Shown: positions 1 to 12,500 of the stretch, piece after piece
How positions within the stretch are numbered: the stretch's first letter is position 1
Layout of the letters: every line of letters starts with the position of its first letter
NCBI GenBank assembly: GCA_905221605.1
Contig: CAJNDS010002279.1
Coordinates: 5,001 to 69,000, forward strand
DNA from: Symbiodinium natans
Taxonomy: Eukaryota > Sar > Dinophyceae > Suessiales > Symbiodiniaceae
Length of the DNA stretch: 64,000 nucleotides
Direction of reading: 5' to 3'
Notes under the pieces: model-generated
What the model was told of the DNA's origin: nothing
Seen by the model: only the letters and a program-made list of their open reading frames with translations
The model's database searches: none
Made by a program: the position numbers and the translations under genes

Positions 1-69
1 TAGGTACCTAGGGAACCTTGAGGAAGCTCAGGGAGCCTTCGGGAGTAGTGGGGAGTATTCGGGATGGGT

Positions 70-75
70 TACATA

Positions 76-104
<29 letters not shown>
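70..104. repeat. Poly-C tract
   Basis: About 35 consecutive C. Comparable C or G runs at 25970-25995, 31229-31254, 42412-42437, 47547-47593, 54008-54035 and 60861-60883. Confidence 0.95.
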
Positions 105-106
<2 letters not shown>

Positions 107-373
107 CCCCCCTCCCTTCAAGAACCTAACCCTAAACCCTGAACCCTAAACCGCGGCCCCGGAGGTTTAGCAGATCTTGGCTTTCAGCATTCTGAGCAGA
201 CCATGCCCCCAACTACAGCCCATGAGGGGCTGAGAGCCGAAACTCGCCAGGGTTTAGGGTTTAGGGTCTAGGGTTTAGGGTTTAGGGCTTAGGTTTCCTA
301 TGCATGACGGTTAACCCTAAGCCCTATAAACCCTAACCTAAACCCTAAACCCTAAACCACATTCAAAGCAGAG

Positions 374-450
374 GTCTGGTGTGGCCCGTGTCTTCCACGT
401 GCGGAGGGATACACCGCCGGCAGCCTCGTGCTATCGCCGACAGACGCTAA
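374..450 (+). CDS. Possible CCP-like module fragment
   Basis: Frame gives CGPCLPRAEGYTAGSLVLS, resembling the module's C...C..GYT..SL.L part, but with Ala where the third Cys is expected. Isolated, far from the other module exons and upstream of the phosphatase gene. Could be a decayed exon or chance. Confidence 0.3.
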
Positions 451-1492
451 GCTTGGGTACAGGGGTTTAGGGTTATTTAGGGTTATTTCTGTGGCTTTTT
501 CTCGGTTATTTAGGGTTTTTTGGGTTTTGGGGTTTTAGGGTTTTATGGTTTTAGGGTCGCGGCGTGCCCCTTTTCCAAGCGCATGTTGCTTCGCGATGAG
601 AGGGGAGTTGGCCATGAAATCCTGAACCCGAAGACCCAAGCCCTGTCCTGAACCTCCCTTGCTCTTGGTTTAGGGTTTAGAGTTTAGGGTTTAGGGTTTA
701 GCGTTTTAGGGATTTAGGGTATAGGGTTTAGGGTTTAGGGCCAGGGCTGTGCTGTACGGCTGTACGCGGTGTGAGCTGTGTCAGCCCAGGTTTTCGTATG
801 TCCACGGGATCCATCTGCACAGTCTTGAGTCCAGAAGAAGATTTTTGTTGGGCTTACAGTGTTTCTGCTGTAGGGGATGATTCTTTTGGGTTTTGGGAGA
901 TCTTATTCTTTTTGGGCTTGGGGCTTAGGGGTATATCGGGCTCTTCCTGTGAGCTCTGCATACTGGCTCTGTCTTGTGCAGGCTTATATGGTTTAACTTC
1001 CAGTTGCACTGCAATTGCTATCGGGTGTTTGTCTTCTTTTCCGATGTTCACATGACATCACCACACGCTACACTGCTTCGGCCGTTTTGTTTGCATTGCG
1101 GAGTCTTGTGCTGTCCGCACGTGCATGGTAAACTCAAAAAGGGAGAAACGTCTGCGGGTAGCCTGGTAACCATGCCTTGCAGTAGCGACAAATACAGTCT
1201 CTCATCGCGCAGCAGTGTTCGAGTTCTGACAAGCTCGACATGATCACCTGACCTGGCCATCCCGACTTGCTATTTGCAGACTTCGACCGTCGGTAGAAAA
1301 TAGGGTTCAGGGTTTAGGGTTTAGGGCTTAGGGTTTAGGGTTTAATTTGCCCCCTGCTGCTCAGGAGACGTCCAAGAGCGGCTACGCGGATGCGATGGCC
1401 GTGTCACCAATCCGCGACGCAAAGACCATGCAGTACCAGGAATTTGTGCGCCTCGTCTTGGTTGGATAGCAGGCTTGCGGCCCGCTTAGGGT

Positions 1493-1556
1493 TTAGGGTA
1501 GTTAGGGTAGTTAGGGTAGTTAGGGTAGTTAGGGTAGTTAGGGTAGTTAGGGTTTC
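1493..1556. repeat. Variant array GGGTAGTTA
   Basis: Six 9-bp units AGGGTAGTT, starting from and returning to TTTAGGG. A telomeric unit mutated once and then amplified. Confidence 0.9.
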
Positions 1557-1851
1557 GGGTTTAGGGCTTCCTACAACCCTAGCTTGGGCTTTCTTGCCAG
1601 GGATTCAGGGGGGTTTAGCAAATGTCGTGTGTCCTCTTCACCCCCCCGAGACTTCGGGTACTTGAGGGGGGGTGTTGGCTTAAAAGGGGCTTTGGTCTTT
1701 GAGGCGAGTCTCTTATTTATGGCTTCTTAAGGGAGGGGGGCTCAGGGGGGGGATGCGACTCAAGGTTCCCCAATACTCCCTAAGGCTCCCGAAGCTTCCC
1801 TAAGGCTCCCTAGGTACCTAACCCCCTTGAACCCCCCTCCCTCCCCTTAAG

Positions 1852-2040
1852 AACCCTAGACCCTAAACCCTAAATCCTAACCCTAAACCCCAAACCCTAA
1901 ACCCTAAACCCTAAACCCTAAACCCTAAACCCTAAACCCTAAACCCTAAACCCTAAACCCTAAACCCTAAACCCTAAACACTAAAACCCTAAACCCTAAA
2001 CCCTAAACCCTAAACCCTAAACCCTAAACCCTAGAACCCT
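1852..2040. repeat. Telomere-type array, CCCTAAA orientation
   Basis: Nearly perfect CCCTAAA for about 180 bp with a few CCCTAGA or CACTAAAA variants at the edges. Confidence 0.95.
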
Positions 2041-2360
2041 AGAACTCTTGTAGAAGCAGCGGCTGTTGTCTCAGCTTCTTCTGCTGCGCTGAGGGGGGCG
2101 GGGGAGAACTGAGTTCCGGGATGTGGGTTTTAGGGTTTAGGGTTTAGGGGTTTAGGGTTTAGGAGAGGGGAGGGTGGGGGGGAGGGATGTAGGCATGGAA
2201 AGTCACATGTTCTGGCACACTGACACATTCTTGCTTCCTATCATTGTCCCGAGCATCCCCGCTGCAACGAAAAGAGCCGTAAACTCTAGACATCCCTACT
2301 CGAGGCCCCCAGGCTCGCTCAGTTTCGGGTAGGGTTGTGCTAGGGCACAGCGAGAAGAGA

Positions 2361-2426
2361 ATGCACCTGAGCCAACTGAGGTCCTATGAAACATATGTCT
2401 TCGACTGCGATGGGGTCCTGTGGGGC
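2361..2426 (+). CDS. PGP: PGP exon a: HAD motif I
   Basis: The reading frame from ATG 2361 runs MHLSQLRSYE and then TYVFDCDGVLWG. DCDGV carries the nucleophile and acid/base aspartates of HAD phosphatases (DxD). The 3' end is placed after TGG GGC because family similarity stops there; a GC donor (TGGG|GCATCT) is possible. Upstream exons cannot be excluded, because the family often has 10-25 more residues before motif I. Confidence 0.75.
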
Positions 2427-5400
2427 ATCTCAGACGAGGATTCCAACTATAGGCATCGCAATAGCTACCCCTCGAAACCTTGAACCCTAAAGTCTAACAA
2501 CCGTGAGCACCAAGGTGAATGTTTGCCCTAGCTAAACGTCCCAAGACCACTGCAACTCCACTCTCATTGAACAACCGTGAGCACGGAGGTGAATGTTTGC
2601 GTGTGTCCTAGCGTCCCAAGCCCATGGAATCCCACACTCAGTTGGGTATTTCCCAAAATACCCCCCCCCCCCTGGTTACGCCCCAAAAGGAATAGAACCC
2701 CCTCAAACGGGACCCCGCAAAAGGGTACCTCTATTTTCGGAAGCCCCCATTTCTCTGTCTTGCTGCAGGACTCAAAAACCTCCGTCGGCACCGTCAATCA
2801 TCTCCTTAGCCTCGGCAAGAGGGTGATGTTCGCAACTTGCCGGGTTTGGGCGTCATAGCACAATGTTTCAGGGTCCTGCCCTAAACCCTAAACCCTAAAT
2901 TCTATGCCCACAAGGGTTTTTGGGGCCCCAAAAGCCTGAAGCCCTAGCAGCCCGTCCGGGTTTTCGTATCTTTGGCCGCCTTTTTCGGATCCTTTCTCCA
3001 GTAGAACTGCCACCTCCAGCTTAGTTTTTTAATAGCAAAAGGGCCTGGGGAATGGGTTCCATTGCAACTTAGTGGCTCAGTCGTATTTTGCCCTTTCCGG
3101 GTCCTGGGCGCTCCACCACCCAGAACGATTTGACGATAAGAGGGGTAAACGATGGTACGCAAAAAGGCGCAGTGTATAAATATATGAATAGATGCAAATA
3201 GATGCATACATATACATATACATATGCATATACATATACACATACATATAATATAGACTTATATAGATGAGTATATATATGTATGCATATGCACCCAGCT
3301 GCCAGCCAGAATCTGTTCAGCACACGGCGAGACCCTTCTGGCATTGAGGAAGTTAACAAAGAACTGTCGAACCGAGCGCCTCTTCACGGTCCCTTGCATC
3401 CTTACGATAAGGGCCTTTTAAGAGGTTTAGGGTTTAGGGTTTAGGGTTTAGGGTTTAGGGTTTAGGGTTTAGGGAATTCGCGTAGTGTTCTTGGGGGGGT
3501 TCTTATAGCAAGATCATATAGGGACCATAAGGGAATTCCAATTACTAGTTCTTCCGACCTGTATACTACAAGCTTTCGACATCCCGACCCCTCCAAGGAC
3601 CCAGAGTAGACCCTTATTACCTTTCTTTAGGGTTTAGGGTTTAGGGTTTAGGGTTTAGAGTTTAGGGTTTAGGGTTTAGGGTTTAGGGTTTAAGGTTTAG
3701 GGTTTAGGGTTTAGGGCTTCATTTCCCTTATAAGCCCCTTTAAACCAAAAAAGAGCCCCCTTGTTTATTCCTAGGTTACCCTTGGGCTCTAGTAAACCTA
3801 AGCCTATTAAACACTAAACCCTGAAACCTCCCCTCTGGGACAGCGCTGCACGACTCAGGTAACCAACAACTCCAACAAAACGCGCGCCCAGTTCCTTCAA
3901 CAGCTGGAAGGGAAAGGCGCGCAGTTCGCACAGAGCAGCAGGGAGTTTGAGGGTCTAACCGTCTAGCTAGCCCTGAACCCCAAAAAAAATGGCTCAGGGA
4001 TGATTTAGGGGGGGCGCTTCGCCCCTTCAGGCTTGCTTTAACAGGGTTCTAGGTAGGGTCTTGGGATGTTGTTGTATTTTCCCGAAGTGGTTTAAGAAGG
4101 TCATTGTTAGGAATGTTTTGCGGAGGGCTCACAGGGTTTTAAGGACCATCCTAGTGAAGGCCCCAGGAAGTCGAGGACTAGGACTTTTGTGGGGCTTAGG
4201 GCTTGGGGCTCTAGGGCTTGGGGCTCTAGGGTTTAGGGTTTAGGGTTTAGGGTTTAGGGTTTAGGGTTTAGGGTTTAGGGTTAGCCTTTTTGGCCGCAGA
4301 GGTTGCATGAACAAATCCCCCGCCCCCGCCCCTCGCCCAAAGGCTCCCAACAAGCGCCTGCTTGACTTAGTAAGTAGGCTTAGTAAGGTGGGTTCTGGGG
4401 ATTGTAGTAGGGTTTAGGGTTTAGGGTTTAGGGTTTAGGGTTTAGGGGACCTAAAGCAAATAAAAAGGTTTAGGGTGTAGGTTAAGGGTTTAACGGTTGT
4501 AGACTTACCAAAGTCAAACGAGCTCCTAAGCAAAACCCATGTCAAAGCCCACTCAGCCCAACCTTAATTCCCAAACCCTAAACCCTAAACCCAAAACCCT
4601 AAACCCTCAACCCCCAACCCCAAACCCTAAACCCAGTGCAGGCATCAGCTTCGGATCGAGGAGCCACGAGGAGAAGCTGAGCATGTGCCTTGGATGTCCA
4701 CTCGCGACTTAGGGTTTAGGGTTTAGGGATTAGGGTTTAGGGTTTAGGGCTTAGCAGGGTGTGGGGTTTCGGGTTCCGGGTCCTAACCCTTACAGTGAAC
4801 TCCAAGAAGCTCATCCCCATGCCCCAAGAGGTATACTATAGGTTTACTAGACTTTGTGGTGCTCTATTGTAACTTTAGATCCTTAGCCTTTTTGGGTTTA
4901 TTGAGTTTCTTAATAAGGTAGCTAAAAGTTTAATTTATAGCTACCCTCCTAAGTGCAGCCCAAGTAGAGGGAATCCCAGCTATAATCCTCCTCAAACCAT
5001 GTTCCAACGTTTTGGAGCTTACTGTGAACCTTAAACTCTACCCTAAGGGTCCATGTACTAAAAATATTTGGGCCTTAAAGCACCTCCTTTATAGGGACTT
5101 TGGGGCGCAAGTGTACAATAATGAGGTACATGTGCCCTAACCTTACAACCCCAAACCCTAAACCCGAACCCCTAAACCCCAAACCCCAAACCCTAAACCC
5201 GAACCCCTAAACCTAAAACCTAAACCCTAAGCACTAAACCCTAATCTAAATTAGGTTTCAGGCTGTGGTCTTTTGGTGCAGGCTTTGGGTGGATTCTCGG
5301 ACCGTGACATGCTCAGCCATCCACTCAGCCCTCAGATTATCACTTTTATTGGTTTAGGGTTTAGGGTTTAGGGTCACGGTTTACGGTTTAGTGTTTAGGG

Positions 5401-8400
5401 TTTAGGCTTTAGGGTTTAGGGTTAGGGTTTGGGGATGTTAGGGTTTACGGTGTTTAGGGTGAGGTGAGGAGAATGCAGCCTTTTTAGTTCTCGGACAGGC
5501 CCAATCACGGGGGTGCAGGAAACCTCAACCCTAAACCCTATACCGTTGTTCTGAGGATGATCAGCGCATCTTACACGACCGCGGCCTACTTACAGAACAT
5601 GAAGCTCAAGCGGCCGCCTCCTGGTAAGGTTTAGGGTTCAGGGCTCGGGTTCAGGGCTCACCAAAATCCCCAAGTCAATGTCGCCCTAAACCCGGCCCGA
5701 ATGGTTTAGGGTTTAGGGTTTAGGGTTTAGGGTGAACCCGGTGAACCCAGGCTGGACTGTGACTTGCTGAGAAGGGGGGGCACGCGTGCCCCTAAACCCT
5801 AAACCCTAAACCGTAAACCCTAGGCCTAGACCCTAGCCCTGCACCCTAAACCCTAAACCCTAAACCCTAAACCCTAAACCCTAAACCCTAAACCCTAAAC
5901 CCTAAACCCTAAACCCTAAACCCTAAACCCTAAACCCTAAACCCTAAACCCTGCACAAGAAGCCCTAAACCCTCAATCCTAAACCCTAAACGCTGAATCG
6001 CAAGCTGAACGCCCTAAACCCCAGGTTCATTATCACCTCAGACACCGGCTTGCTGGAGGAATGCCGCCTCCTAGGCCTGGTTCAGGGGTTGAGGGACTCG
6101 AGGGTTTAGGTTTGAGGGTTTAGGGTTTAGGGTTTAGTATTTAGGGTTTAGGGTTTAGGGTTTAGGGTTTAGGAGGGTTTAGGGTGTAGGGTTTCGGGTT
6201 TAGGGTTTAGGGTTTCCTGCCCAGCGGGCTCGACGGCGGAGTGGGTTTGAGATGGCGCGGTGACACGCACGCCGAAGCTCTCACCTGAGATCCTGTAACT
6301 GTACTTAGAACCACATTAGGGTTAGGGTTTAGGGTTTAGGGTGTATTATGAGTACAGGTAGCAAAGCTCGTTTTGTTCACAAGCCCTCGTAGACGTTCGT
6401 GCTAGAGTTGAGTTCGAATGCACTTGAGATCAATGTATCAGCTGTAGCCAAAAGGGCCTCTGCCCACAAGGAGTGTAAAGACAGGGAGACGCCACGTTGC
6501 AACTTGCGGGAGCAGGCATTACGGACTACTTCGCGACCATCGACGACAATGGCAAGACGGCTCCCCATTTCGAGAAGCTGGCCGCTCGTCGGAAACCTCA
6601 ACCTTGAACCCCCTTAAAGCCCTAAGCCCTAAACCCCAAAGCTTAAACATGAGCCCAGGAGTTTCATGAATCATTAACCCTTCTTTTTTTGCGGGATGGA
6701 TATGAAAAAATCACCATCGTAGTCCTGCAGTTATAACGAGCATCCTCGGTCTATCCGGGTATGAGCCCTGAAAAGTAAGCTGCAGTAGTTAGCTCTTGGG
6801 CTGCAAAGACTCCTGATGTCGTCCTACTTGGCGGTTCATAGTACTTGTAAACCAAGTACGACTTACTCCTACTTACAACCCACTTAGAAGGCCCCTTGAG
6901 TCCCTTCAGTGCCCTAAGATGGTAAAGCAACAAAAAGAGTGGATTTAGAAGCAGAGTTAAACTTGTTAATAATGGCCATGAACCTCCAAGTCTCTTCCTC
7001 CAGTCGGTATGGCACCACCCGGGCTTTTGAAGCGAGAGTTCTGCTGCCCAGAGAAGCGCGATTCACTCGGCTTCGTGCATGGAGGCTCGCGAATACATCG
7101 TACTCAAGACGAAAAGCACCCGCAACAGCATGTCAGGTTGTATGTTGCCCGTCGCATAATGATTCATACCCTAAACCCTAAACCCCAAACCCTAAACCCT
7201 AAACCCTAAACCCTAAACCCTAAACCCTAAACCGTCCTGGACAGGAGGCTTTCAGAGCCTGGGGGGGGCACCCTGAACCTTGGACTCGACACCACCTCAA
7301 CCCTGAACTCGAAGCCCCACGCCCTACACACCTTCTGGTTCTGAGTAGGGAATGTTGAGGGTTTAGGGTTTAGGGCTTAGGGTTTAGGGTTTAGGGTTTA
7401 GGGACATAGGTTCCTGATATCCTCCTTAAAGGATAGACATAGGGGGGATATAAGGTGCGCCCTTCATGTCCTACTCAGCCAGTAGGCCTCTAAACCCTAG
7501 ACCCGAAAGCCTAAACCCTACGAACTAGCCCTAAACCCTAAACCCTAAACCCTAAACCCTCATAAAACGCTCCAGGACATGATGGCCGCAGTAGACGCCA
7601 TCAAAGCACGACCACACGTGGACGCCATTGTGGCCCGGTTGCACGTGAAACATGACGACTCATTGCGAAAAAGAGGGTTTAGGGTTTAGGGTTTAGGGTT
7701 TAGGGTCTAGGGGCTGAGGGCTACTGTTTGCTGAAGAAAACCCAAAAATATTATGGAAGATAAACACCCCTATGTTACCCATTTGTTGGGGGGGTTCTGA
7801 AGCAAATGGTAGATCAGAAACCTCTAGAGCCCAACGTTGCAGGTGTTTGGCGTGTGGCTCGGGGCTTCCTAAACCCTACAAAAACGCTAGACCCTAGACC
7901 CTAACCCTAAACCCTAAACGTCAACCCTAAACGTATTGGGGGGTTCGTGGATCTTCTGATTTCTTGGATTTCTCGTGGCTGCGGGTTTTCCCCAAGCACT
8001 CGGCTCTAAACCCGAAAACCCCAAGACCCCAAATCCCGAAAACCCTGAACCCTAAAGCCCAAACCCTTAAAACCTACGACCCTAAAAGAGGTCATTAAGC
8101 GTACGCGTGTGCCCTCAAGGCTTCGGGGATGAGTTCTTTAGCTTGGGATCCTTAGCTCTCTACCCTTTGGACCCTAAACCCTGACATTTATGGTTTAGGG
8201 TTTAGGGCTAGGGTTTAGGGTTTAGGGCTAGGGTTTAGGGTTCAGGGCCAGGGTTTCAGGGTGTATGGCTTTGACTTCGCAGTGCCCGGCAGTCTCAGAG
8301 GCCTGGATGAGAGGGCTGTAGGATTTAGGGTTTAGGGTATAAGGCTCTATTGTCAGGTGGTTGGCTGGGACATGCAACTGACGGCCTCAAAGGCGCGAGC

Positions 8401-9501
8401 GGAATGGTTTCTTGTGGCGATGGGGCTTAGGATGTTCAGTGGCTCGGGATGCACGCATAGCTGCTGTTTGCATAAGAACCCCAACAAAGTAGCACAATTC
8501 TTCCTTATAATGCCAGATAGGGATTTGCTAAAGGAATCTCTGGGGTTCTTAAGCGACTAGTAGATCGCCGTAGACACCCTGGGCTGTGTATAGCAACTGC
8601 ATAAGCACTGAGCTTCAGACCCTGCAAACATTAAACCTATAGCCTGTAGATCCTGAACCTACAGCTCACTCTTTCTCCTCGTCTCCTCTCTCTCTCTATC
8701 TATCTCATTCTCTCTCTTGTTCTCTTCTGCGACAGGAAGGTTGGATCTTTGTTAAGCAGGATTTAGAAATCACACAATAGCAACTGGCGCCCCAAAAATG
8801 TGTAGAGAACTGACCCTAAAGCCTTAGAGCCCTTACCCCTACACCCTCTATAAGCCGTGTACCCTTCAACCCTCAACCCTTGAGACCCCCTAAACCCTAA
8901 ACCCCAAAACCTTAGCCCAATTCCTACAGCCCCGGCCGCAGGTTGCAGCAGCAGTGCCCCTCAGCGGCAACCGTTCCGAACGCCCGCGTTGTTTTTCTTT
9001 CAAGTCTCGCCTCTTGTACTTCTGTCCTGTGAATGTCAAATCACACAAATCCTAGGGCCCCGGATTGGCCCTCATTCCCTTGTCGCAGGGTCTAGGTTCC
9101 CTTATAGGCCCCTTTGTACCAAAAAGGTAACCCTTTCTATTCCTAGGTTACTCTTGGGTCTACAATCCTGGCATTCGGTTGGGCTCTATAGAGTTGAAAG
9201 AGGGGATGTAAGGCTTACTAGTCAGAAGGCAAAGAAGTCCAACCCTTTTTCTGGTACGGGGTCAGAGGGTTGGGTTGAGATTTAGGGTTGGAAACTGGAC
9301 TTCAGCAGCCACGTACAATAGCCCTAAACCCTAAACCCCAAACCCTAAACCCTAAACCCTAAACCCTAAACACGAACCAAGAGAGAACGACAGCGCCGTG
9401 ATCACAGCACTCCCGGGTTTAGGACCAGGATTGGCGGAGCCAGTTCCCAGAGTCTACAGGATGCAACAATGCAATACATACATGTTAATCTATGTACACA
9501 C

Positions 9502-9532
<31 letters not shown>

Positions 9533-12500
9533 TATATGTCTGTATATATACTCGTATTAGTATTAACATTTTTGCTTGGTTACAAAAGTATCTACATACA
9601 CATACAGAAACAAATATACATGTGTATATATATATATATTTAATTATTTATATTTATATCGATGTGTGCATATGCAATTGTGTTGTTGTGTCTTGACCAG
9701 GAACAGCAGGAAGTTCTTCGCACATGTTTTGTACACGAGCAGTTCTCCGAACTCTGGTCCCCTCCCGGTGCCCACTAGATCTGTAAGTACATACAAGCAT
9801 GTGCCGTCTACATGTTCATTGTATGCATCTATGCATGTATGTATGAATGTGTGTGTGTGTGTGTTTGTGTGTATGTGTATTTGTGTGTTTGTGTGTTTGT
9901 ATGTATGTATGTATGCATGCATGTATGTATGTATGGATGGATTTATATATATATATATATACACATATCATGTGTGTGTAGAAATAAAGCCCGCTTTTCA
10001 CAGGAACTCGGATAGGGGCCGTCACGTCGGCAGCGGAATGCAAAAGCCCACGGCCCCCCGTCGCAAAGCCCTAAACCCTAAACCCTAAACCCTAAACCCT
10101 AAAGCCTAAACCCTAAACCCCGAGTTGAAGCAGAGCCACCCGTCGCAAAGCCAAGGAACTACATCAAATGGCACGAAGACCTGCACTCTGGCAAGGCCGG
10201 CTACCAGGAGCCCTGTCTCTAGGACTTTGTAGGGTTTAGGGTTCAGGGTTTAGCGTTTAGGGCTTAGGGTTTAGGGTTTAGGGGTTTCGAGGACTTGTTC
10301 GGCAAGCTTGGGGCGTGTTTCTGGCGCTTGAGTAGAGGATAAACTTTCGACTCCGGCGAAGCGCGGGTGCGAAAATGAACAGGGTAGCTTCATGAGAGGG
10401 TGTAGTTAGACAGGCTCCATGCGTCAGTTGCTTGCTCGCCAAGAATTGGGACAACCACCGTCGAAACTTCAACTCTTAAAGAACCCCAGGGACAGATGGC
10501 CAAAACGTGCGACTGCACGTAGACATGCCATGAACATGTAGGAACTCGGTAGATTGCTTGTGTTGGGGTTTAGCCCCGAAACCGACAAGAAGCTGCGCCG
10601 GCTCACCTTAAGAAACGGTCTTTGATCAAAAGCTTTGAGCCGTCTTGGAGCAGAAGCCCCATGAGTCCCCTCAACAGAAGCCCCAAACAAACAGTTTTTG
10701 AGCCGTCTTGGAGCAGAAGCCCCATGAGTCCCCTCAACAGAAGCCCCCAAACCCCCAAAAAGCTTGAGACGTCTAGGAGCTCCCTCTCATTGCCTGCTCC
10801 AGCGACACGGGCGGCGTGCTTGGAAAGACCGTGCACATGGGCCAAGAGCTGAAGGCCCTCCTGTCATACACACCCTAAACCCTAACCCTAAACCCCAAAC
10901 TCATTGGGTTCTTTAGGGTTTAGGTTAGGGTTTTCGGAGGCCCTTTGTCATTACATGAAAACCTAAACCCTAGAACCTATTTCCCTCTCTTGGGGTTAAG
11001 AAGACCTTTTTTTGGACTATTCCTCAAGGGGTTAAAGGAGTTGCATAACCAACCGGCGGCACCCTGCCCCAAGGCTTTGTGCTTGAGGCTAGTGAGGCAG
11101 GGTTTACGAGTCTTGGTGAGAGTAGATATGGTTCCTTAAGAGACTTCAGGGGCCACAGTTGATGTTCATGCTCTCGAGGCCCTGTCATCGTACGAGCTCT
11201 AGCTACATGGTACTTGAGGGGGTTGGGGCCCCCTGCTGTAGGGTTCTGTCATCCTGAAGAAAGTGTTAATGATGTAGAAAGACTGACTGACTCCAAGGCA
11301 TACATGGGAGAAGCTCATGCACGGGGGGTCATGGCCACGGGTGCCACCTTAAGACCCCTCAAACCCCCTAAACCTCCAAGCCCCAAAACGCCCTGCACCA
11401 TAAACATCTAGGGGAGGTTACATGGTGCCCTAAACCCTAAACTCTAAACTCTTCTTTCAAGCATCCTGAAGTATGGGCCCTCGGGATTTTGTAGGGGTAT
11501 AAGGGCTACCCCAGTTAAGGACCCCAATAAAGGGCCCATGGAACTACCCCAAGATGAACATCCCCAACCCGAAGCCCGCCTAAACCCTAAACCCTAAACC
11601 CTAAACCCTAAACCCTAAACCCTAAACCCCCAAAGCAACGCCAGGTCCGGGCCATTGGAAACGGGGCCATGGCCGACATCATCGGGCGAAGCTTTGACCC
11701 CCCAAAGGTCTGGAAGGCCTGGAGGGGTTTAGGGTTTAGGGTCTAGGGTTTTAGGGTTTTAGGGTTTTAGGGTTTTAGGGTTTTAGGGTTTTTGGGTTTT
11801 TGGGTTTTTGGGTTTTAGGGTTTTAGGGTTTTAGGGTTTTAGGGTTTTAGGGTTTTAGGGTTTTAGGGTTTTAGGGTTTAGGGTTTAGGGTTTGGGGCTA
11901 GAAGGCTTTTGGCTTTGAGGGGTTTCGGGTTTAGGGGTTAGGGTTTAGGTCTGGAAGGTCTCGGGTCTTGAAGGGTTTTCGGGGTTAGGGTTTAAGTGTC
12001 TGGCTTTGAGGGGTTTCTGGTTTGTGTTTAGGGTTCAGGGTTTAGGGCTGGAGGGCTTGGGGCTCTGAGGGGTTTCTTGGGGCTTTGAGGGATTTCGGGT
12101 TGAGGGCTTGCGGGTTTAGGGTTTGGTGCTAGAAGGCCTGGGGCTTTGAGGCATTTCGGATTTAAAGGTTTAGGGTTTGGGGCTGGAAGGCCTGGGCTTC
12201 GAGGGGTTGAGGGTTCAAGGGTTTAGGGTTTAGGGTTTAGGGTTCAAGGTTCAAGGGTTGAGGGTTTGCAGCCGGAAAGCCGGGGTCTTTGAGGGGTTTC
12301 GGGGTTCAGGGCATGAGAGTTTATAGGGCGAGGGGTTTCGGGATGAGGGTTCAGGGATGAGGGACTAGAGTTTCCAGGGCTGTTGGGGTTTAGGGTTTAG
12401 GGTTTAGGGTTTAGGGTTTAGGGTTTAGGGTAGAGGGGTTTTGGGTGGGTTTTCTTCTTACTCTTTTCTAATTTTTTTTTTGGGGGGGGAGGGGGGTGCA

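Larger units (their letters stand above)
1..2360. other. Region upstream of the phosphatase: repeats, no clear gene
   Basis: Telomeric arrays of both orientations, a poly-C run, and unique stretches at 361-460, 540-660, 760-1300 and 1380-1490. Only the weak module-like frame at 374-450 was noted; 760-1300 has open frames on both strands but nothing recognised. Confidence 0.6.
7677..11644. other. Phosphatase interior, missing exon(s) not identified
   Basis: The family needs the G.D..F.Y and GTN.D...P segments here. I found elements H4, H5 and C2, microsatellites, arrays and the 63-bp duplication, but no convincing match. Candidate unique islands: 9380-9460, 9690-9780, 10000-10060, 10130-10220. 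Confidence 0.55.

Noticed and set aside
1-2040. Chromosome end
   Set aside because: Telomere-type arrays at the left edge are short, of mixed orientation and no denser than elsewhere, so they do not mark a terminus.
6377-6617. 72-74-codon frames on both strands in the intron between PGP exons e and f
   Set aside because: Neither resembles the phosphatase or the module; exons e and f join without them. Could still be a nested unknown, but unsupported.
9576-10088. 170-codon + strand frame
   Set aside because: Consists mostly of ACAT, GT and TA microsatellite translation.
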